Assembly (NCBI GenBank): GCA_030817875.1 | Contig: JAUSZU010000001.1 | Span: 3,844,001-3,908,000 of the forward strand | Length of the DNA stretch: 64,000 nt | DNA from: Flavobacterium sp. W4I14 | GTDB taxonomy: Bacteria > Bacteroidota > Bacteroidia > Sphingobacteriales > Sphingobacteriaceae | Reading direction: 5' to 3' | Program-made: the position numbers and the translations under genes | The notes under the pieces: generated by a model | What the model was told of the DNA's origin: nothing | Database searches by the model: none | The model's input: only the letters and a program-made list of their open reading frames with translations | Shown: piece by piece, positions 60,267-64,000 of the stretch | Position numbering within the stretch: the first letter of the stretch is position 1 | How the letters are laid out: every line of letters starts with the position of its first letter

Positions 60267-61649
60267 TCAATCCTCAATCCCTTCCGGCTGTGCAAAAAAA
60301 CTTGTAGTTGCGGTGCTTAAAACTTTGCCATTGGCAATAATTTCGAAAACGGCATCGGTTTTATATTTTTTAATGGCATTATTTTTCCTGATCAGAAAGA
60401 AGGTAAGGTGTACCGAACCTTCTTTTGGCAAAAAATCAGCTTTTTGGATAAAATTAATTTCATCTCCCCTCTCCTTCGATCTGAAAGTAAACTTTACAGC
60501 CTTATTGGTTTTGTTGATCAGCTCTGCATTATAAAGATTGCTTGTTTTATCTGCTCCCCTGCTTTGGTATAAGGTGCCGCTGGCTCTTAATACCGTGGTC
60601 TGGATATCTTCTCTTTTATAGATCAGTGAAGAAAAAACCATCATTACCACAAACAGTACCGCAGCGTAACCGTAAGATTTTAAACCAATTTTATAGGGTT
60701 TACGTTTGTTAATAAAATCCTGATTGAAGAAACCGATCAGATTTTTGGGCCTGTTTATTTTAAGCATTACCTCGTTGCATGAATCGATACAGGCCGTACA
60801 GTTTACACATTCGAGCTGTGTACCTTCGCGGATATCGATACCCGTGGGGCAAACCTGCACGCAAAGTCCACAATCAATACAGTCGCCGGCTGTTAATTCA
60901 TCAGCATTTTTTTGAAGATGCCCACGTGGTTCGCCCCTGGTAAAATCATAGGCTACTACCAAACTTTGATTATCTAACAAAACGCCCTGTAACCTACCGT
61001 ACGGACAGATTATCGTACACACCACTTCGCGTACATAGGTAAATACCCCATAGAATATAAATGTAAACAGCCAGATGGATACAAAGCCAGAAATATGGAC
61101 TGAGACGGGTTCAGTTATAATTTTAAAGAGCACATCCGAGCTGATCATGTATGCCAAAAAAGTATTTGCAATGGCAAAAGAAATCACCAGAAAAATAAAG
61201 TGTTTACTTCCTTTTTTGAATATTTTCTCTGCATTCCAATCAGCCTGATCCAACTTTTTCTGTTTATTGGCATCGCCTTCAATCCAGTATTCGATCCTGC
61301 GAAAAACCATTTCCATAAAAATTGTCTGTGGGCAGGCCCATCCGCACCAGAGCCTGCCCAAAACTACCGTAAAGCACACGATGAACATGATAAAAATGAG
61401 CATCGCAAGGGCAAATAGGTAAAAATCCTGTGGGGTAAAGATCAATCCGAAGAATACAAATTTTCTTTCTATAAAATTGAGTAGTACCAGTTGCTCACCG
61501 TTAAGCTTTACAAATGGACAGGCAAACAAAAATAAAAGCAGCACATAACTTACCCATTTCCGGTAGGTATATAACCTGCCTGATGGCTGTTTAGGATAGA
61601 TAAAATTTCTGCCCCTGCCTTTATTTTCTTTTTTATTTTTTGATAACAT
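60267..61649 (-). CDS. ccoG: Cytochrome c oxidase accessory protein CcoG
   Basis: A 460-residue iron-sulfur membrane protein with five helices (YVLLLFLFACPFVKLNG, FYLFALAMLIFIMFIVCF, HFIFLVISFAIANTFLAYMI and others). Cysteine motifs are WCGWACPQTIFMEMVF near residue 95, CTIICPYG near 215, and two 4Fe-4S clusters in CIDCGLCVQVCP and CVNCTACIDSCN (about 258-295). The C-terminal 100 residues form a periplasmic Ig-like domain. CcoG is a copper reductase needed for Cu(B) insertion into cbb3 oxidase. Its start overlaps the CcoP stop by 17 bp. Confidence 0.93.
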   Translation of the reverse strand: MLSKNKKENKGRGRNFIYPKQPSGRLYTYRKWVSYVLLLFLFACPFVKLNGEQLVLLNFIERKFVFFGLIFTPQDFYLFALAMLIFIMFIVCFTVVLGRLWCGWACPQTIFMEMVFRRIEYWIEGDANKQKKLDQADWNAEKIFKKGSKHFIFLVISFAIANTFLAYMISSDVLFKIITEPVSVHISGFVSIWLFTFIFYGVFTYVREVVCTIICPYGRLQGVLLDNQSLVVAYDFTRGEPRGHLQKNADELTAGDCIDCGLCVQVCPTGIDIREGTQLECVNCTACIDSCNEVMLKINRPKNLIGFFNQDFINKRKPYKIGLKSYGYAAVLFVVMMVFSSLIYKREDIQTTVLRASGTLYQSRGADKTSNLYNAELINKTNKAVKFTFRSKERGDEINFIQKADFLPKEGSVHLTFFLIRKNNAIKKYKTDAVFEIIANGKVLSTATTSFFAQPEGIED

Positions 61650-62601
61650 TGGCTTGGTTTACACTGTCTGTTACTACTTTCATCTCATTGTCTTTTAAAT
61701 CTTTTGCTTCGTATTTCTCACCCTGTGGAGCTTTGGCTCCTGCAGGATTACTTCCTTTTAGCGATAAAATAAAATTGGTAACTGCACTGATCTGTTTTGG
61801 GTTTAAGTTTTTCTCCCAACTGATCATTCCTTTTTCAGGAATACCATATTTAATGGTTTTGAACACATTATTAATGCTTCCACCATGTAGCCAGTATTCG
61901 TCGGTTAAATTTGGCCCGATGATGCCCTGGCCTTTATCGCCATGACAAACCACACAGTTTGTAGTAAAAACAGTTTTGCCTTCAGTCAGTACCGTTGGTG
62001 TATTATCAAATTTAACAGAGTTTTCATCAATGGTATTGGCCGATTTTTCGAGGTAGGCTGTTTTTTCTATCTTCGCTTTGGCCATTTCATTTTCGTATTC
62101 TTTATCCTGCAGGTCTCCATAACCACCAATGTGGTAATAAAAAAGATATGCCGCAGCAAAAATCATTGTACCGTAGAAAAGGAAGTTAAACCAGGCCGGC
62201 ACTGGGTTATTAAGCTCTTTAATGCCATCGTAAGCATGATTGATTACCAGATCCTTTTCTTCTTCAATTGGCCTTAAGCTTAAAAGTTTTGTCCAGATTG
62301 AAGGTTTAACTGGCTGTTGCTTTAACCAGCTATCGTAATCCAAAACCAACTCTTTTACTGGCTTGGTGTATGGCGTAGGATTTAACTGTTCCTGGTACAT
62401 TACCTTGAATGCATTTAACAGGGTTACTGAAACAACTAGCAGCACAACTGCAAAAACCAAGAGGATTATAATCAGTATCTCCGACTGGTTTAGCCCTAAG
62501 CCTGCCTGAGCAGGTGTTATGGTTTCTGCGGCCTTCTCATCTGCAGCAAAGGCTGTAATTGAGATGAACAGGAATAATAACAATAGTTTAATCTTCTTCA
62601 T
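61633..62601 (-). CDS. ccoP: cbb3-type cytochrome c oxidase subunit III (CcoP), single-haem form
   Basis: 322 residues from the ATG at 62601 (MKKIKLLLLFLFISITAFAA). Signal segment, one membrane helix at about 45-68, the cytoplasmic CcoP N-terminal stretch (LDYDSWLKQQPVKPSIWTKL, AYDGIKELNNPVPAWFNFLF), a second helix near 140-160, and one cytochrome c domain with CVVCH at about 217 and GPNLTDEYWLHGG after it. Only one CxxCH motif is present; proteobacterial CcoP has two haems. The protein passes electrons to CcoO and the CcoN active site. It overlaps the CcoQ-like gene by about 14 bp and CcoG by 17 bp. Confidence 0.92.
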   Translation of the reverse strand: MKKIKLLLLFLFISITAFAADEKAAETITPAQAGLGLNQSEILIIILLVFAVVLLVVSVTLLNAFKVMYQEQLNPTPYTKPVKELVLDYDSWLKQQPVKPSIWTKLLSLRPIEEEKDLVINHAYDGIKELNNPVPAWFNFLFYGTMIFAAAYLFYYHIGGYGDLQDKEYENEMAKAKIEKTAYLEKSANTIDENSVKFDNTPTVLTEGKTVFTTNCVVCHGDKGQGIIGPNLTDEYWLHGGSINNVFKTIKYGIPEKGMISWEKNLNPKQISAVTNFILSLKGSNPAGAKAPQGEKYEAKDLKDNEMKVVTDSVNQANVIKK

Positions 62602-62770
62602 ATGCAATAGGTTGATGGTCTTGAATGGGAAGCTGGCTCATTACTTCAATATGTTTTTTATTTAGTTTGAGCAGGTAAATACCCACGATTACAAAAAACA
62701 CCATGAACATGAGCAGTGAGGTGATGAGGTATAATTCGCCACCGGCTAAATCTTTAATCTGGTTGAACAT
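62588..62770 (-). CDS. ccoQ: CcoQ-like small subunit of cbb3 oxidase
   Basis: A 60-residue protein: MFNQIKDLAGGELYLITSLL, then a membrane helix (about 15-37) and a charged tail LKLNKKHIEVMSQLPIQD. Size, single helix and position between CcoNO and CcoP fit CcoQ. It begins 4 bp after the CcoNO stop and overlaps the CcoP start. The name rests mainly on context, since CcoQ sequences are poorly conserved. Confidence 0.8.
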   Translation of the reverse strand: MFNQIKDLAGGELYLITSLLMFMVFFVIVGIYLLKLNKKHIEVMSQLPIQDHQPIAYEED

Positions 62771-62773
62771 ATT

Positions 62774-64000
62774 TTATTGATTTGAAGGAATGGTTTCTTT
62801 ATTTGCTTTGATATCGGTACCTAAACGTTGCAGGTAGGCAATAATGGCTACTATTTCCCTGTCGCTTTTAACCTTAATATTATTCTGTTTAAGGTCGAGT
62901 GCAATCTTTTCGGCCTGAACTTTTAAATCATCGTTAGCACGTTTATCATAACCATCGGGATAAGGAACGCCCAATGTTTGCATGGCCCTGATCTTGCTTG
63001 CTGTGGTTGTAATGTCCAGTTTCTGTTCGATGAGCCAGGCATAAGGCGGCATAATGCTTCCTGGCGACATTGAAGTAGGATCGACCAGGTGATTGTAATG
63101 CCAGGCATCTGAATATTTCCCGCCTATGCGGTGAAGATCAGGCCCTGTTCGTTTACTCCCCCATAAAAACGGGTGATCGTAAACAAACTCTCCGGCTTTA
63201 CTATATTCTCCATATCGCTCAGTTTCTGAACGGAAAGGCCGCACCGTTTGCGAGTGGCAGTTTACGCAACCTTCTCTGATGTATAAATCCCTGCCCTGAA
63301 GCTCTAGTGCTGAGTATGGTTTTACACTGGCAATTGTAGGCACGTTAGATTGAATGGTAAAAGTGGGCATCATTTCTACCATACCCCCGATTAGGATGAT
63401 GATGAGTGATAATACCATAAATTTCATTGGCTTACGTTCCAGAACCCTGTGCCAGGCTTTATCCGCTGAAGAGGTTTCGATAATAACTTTGCTTAATGGC
63501 ATGGCTTCTGCCGGTTCATTGGCAAGTAATTTAGCCCCCAACATGGTTTTGGCCAGGTTATAAGTCATGGTTATTACCCCTATTAAATACAGCGCACCAC
63601 CAATTGAACGCAAAACATGCATCGGAATAATCTGTAGTGTGGTGGCTAAGAAATTCGGGTACTTTAATAAACCTTCGGGCGTAAACTCTTTCCACATCAG
63701 CCCCTGCGTAAAACCTGCCCAATACATTGGCACGGCATAAAAAAGGATACCCAAAGTACCTATCCAGAAATGGAAACCTGCAAGCTTTTTCGAGTATAGC
63801 TCTGTTTTGTAAATGCGTGGAATTAACCAGTACAGCACACCGAAGGTTAAAAAGCCATTCCAGCCTAAAGCACCAACGTGCACATGGGCAACAATCCAAT
63901 CGGTAAAGTGGGCTACCCCATTAATCTGCTTTAAAGATAACAATGGACCTTCGAAAGTGGCCATACCATAAGCGGTAAGGGCAACCACCATAAATTTAAG
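62774..64000 (-). CDS. ccoNO: cbb3 cytochrome c oxidase CcoN-CcoO fusion (partial, 5' end outside window)
   Basis: The frame is open to the right edge (first in-window residues LKFMVVALTAYG). The visible part has the last helices of CcoN, with DWIVAHVHVGALGWNGFLTF holding haem-ligand histidines and YWLIPRIYKTELYS, MYWAGFTQGLMW and MHVLRSIGGALYLIG. It then runs without a stop through a linker (KVIIETSSADKAWHRVLERK) into CcoO: a membrane anchor (KFMVLSLIIILIGGMVEMMP), the haem motif CVNCH followed by SQTVRPFRSETERYGEYS, and GSKRTGPDLHRIGGKYSD. Fused CcoNO is the usual form in Bacteroidota. It is the catalytic core of the high-affinity terminal oxidase in the inner membrane and the first in-window gene of the operon CcoNO, Q, P, G, H, SafE-like. 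Confidence 0.95.
   Translation of the reverse strand, partial: LKFMVVALTAYGMATFEGPLLSLKQINGVAHFTDWIVAHVHVGALGWNGFLTFGVLYWLIPRIYKTELYSKKLAGFHFWIGTLGILFYAVPMYWAGFTQGLMWKEFTPEGLLKYPNFLATTLQIIPMHVLRSIGGALYLIGVITMTYNLAKTMLGAKLLANEPAEAMPLSKVIIETSSADKAWHRVLERKPMKFMVLSLIIILIGGMVEMMPTFTIQSNVPTIASVKPYSALELQGRDLYIREGCVNCHSQTVRPFRSETERYGEYSKAGEFVYDHPFLWGSKRTGPDLHRIGGKYSDAWHYNHLVDPTSMSPGSIMPPYAWLIEQKLDITTTASKIRAMQTLGVPYPDGYDKRANDDLKVQAEKIALDLKQNNIKVKSDREIVAIIAYLQRLGTDIKANKETIPSNQ

Overview
The window looks like a chromosomal segment of a Bacteroidota bacterium, most likely of the Sphingobacteriaceae (Pedobacter-like). The evidence is two SusC/SusD loci, an ECF sigma/FecR pair, TlpA-type thioredoxins, PorP/SprF and OmpA genes beside a giant adhesin with a type IX secretion tail, a fused CcoN-CcoO cbb3 oxidase gene, and promoters with the Bacteroidota -7 element TAnnTTTG. 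No phage, plasmid or CRISPR locus is visible.

Layout. 1-2769 (minus): START-like protein, LptF/LptG-type permease and RibBA, the last running off the left edge. 2770-4784: gene-poor stretch with a frameshifted IS3-type transposase scrap, two arrays of a GTAAAC/GTTTACC word in opposite orientation, and a CAT-anticodon tRNA with its terminator. 4785-10574 (plus): a secreted protein of unknown function, the multiply frameshifted relic of a conserved hypothetical gene on the minus strand, then a siderophore-type TonB receptor with a structured leader and a PepSY membrane protein, closed by a strong terminator.

10724-27826: a glycan utilisation locus. A LacI-type regulator, a PVC-type propeller/HEAT/cytochrome c lipoprotein and a secreted GH71/99-like enzyme lie on the minus strand. 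Divergently are SusC, SusD, a DUF3823 lipoprotein and a second GH71/99-like enzyme, a lipoprotein. An MFS sugar transporter and a one-protein transmembrane regulator (LamG-like, Kelch, TM, SARP-like output) complete the block. The likely flow is surface binding and cleavage (SusD, GH), TonB-driven import (SusC), further cleavage or oxidation in the periplasm, then MFS uptake. The substrate is not readable from sequence.

27827-39389: gene relics and a HEPN-like protein, followed by a second TonB system read leftwards: ECF sigma, FecR, SusC with an STN signalling domain, SusD, and two TlpA-like proteins. Two diverged copies of a ~110-bp element flank this region.

39441-56283 (minus): a giant adhesin of about 4,513 residues, PorP/SprF, an OmpA/PD40 protein and a possible 37-residue membrane protein, ending at a hairpin terminator. 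The adhesin carries eleven near-identical 417-bp repeats and eleven VCBS/cadherin-like repeats. 56504-58631: two adjacent membrane-anchored AraC-type regulators. 59039-64000: a cbb3 oxidase cluster (CcoNO, CcoQ, CcoP, CcoG, FixH/CcoH, SafE-like) on the minus strand, with CcoNO cut by the right edge.
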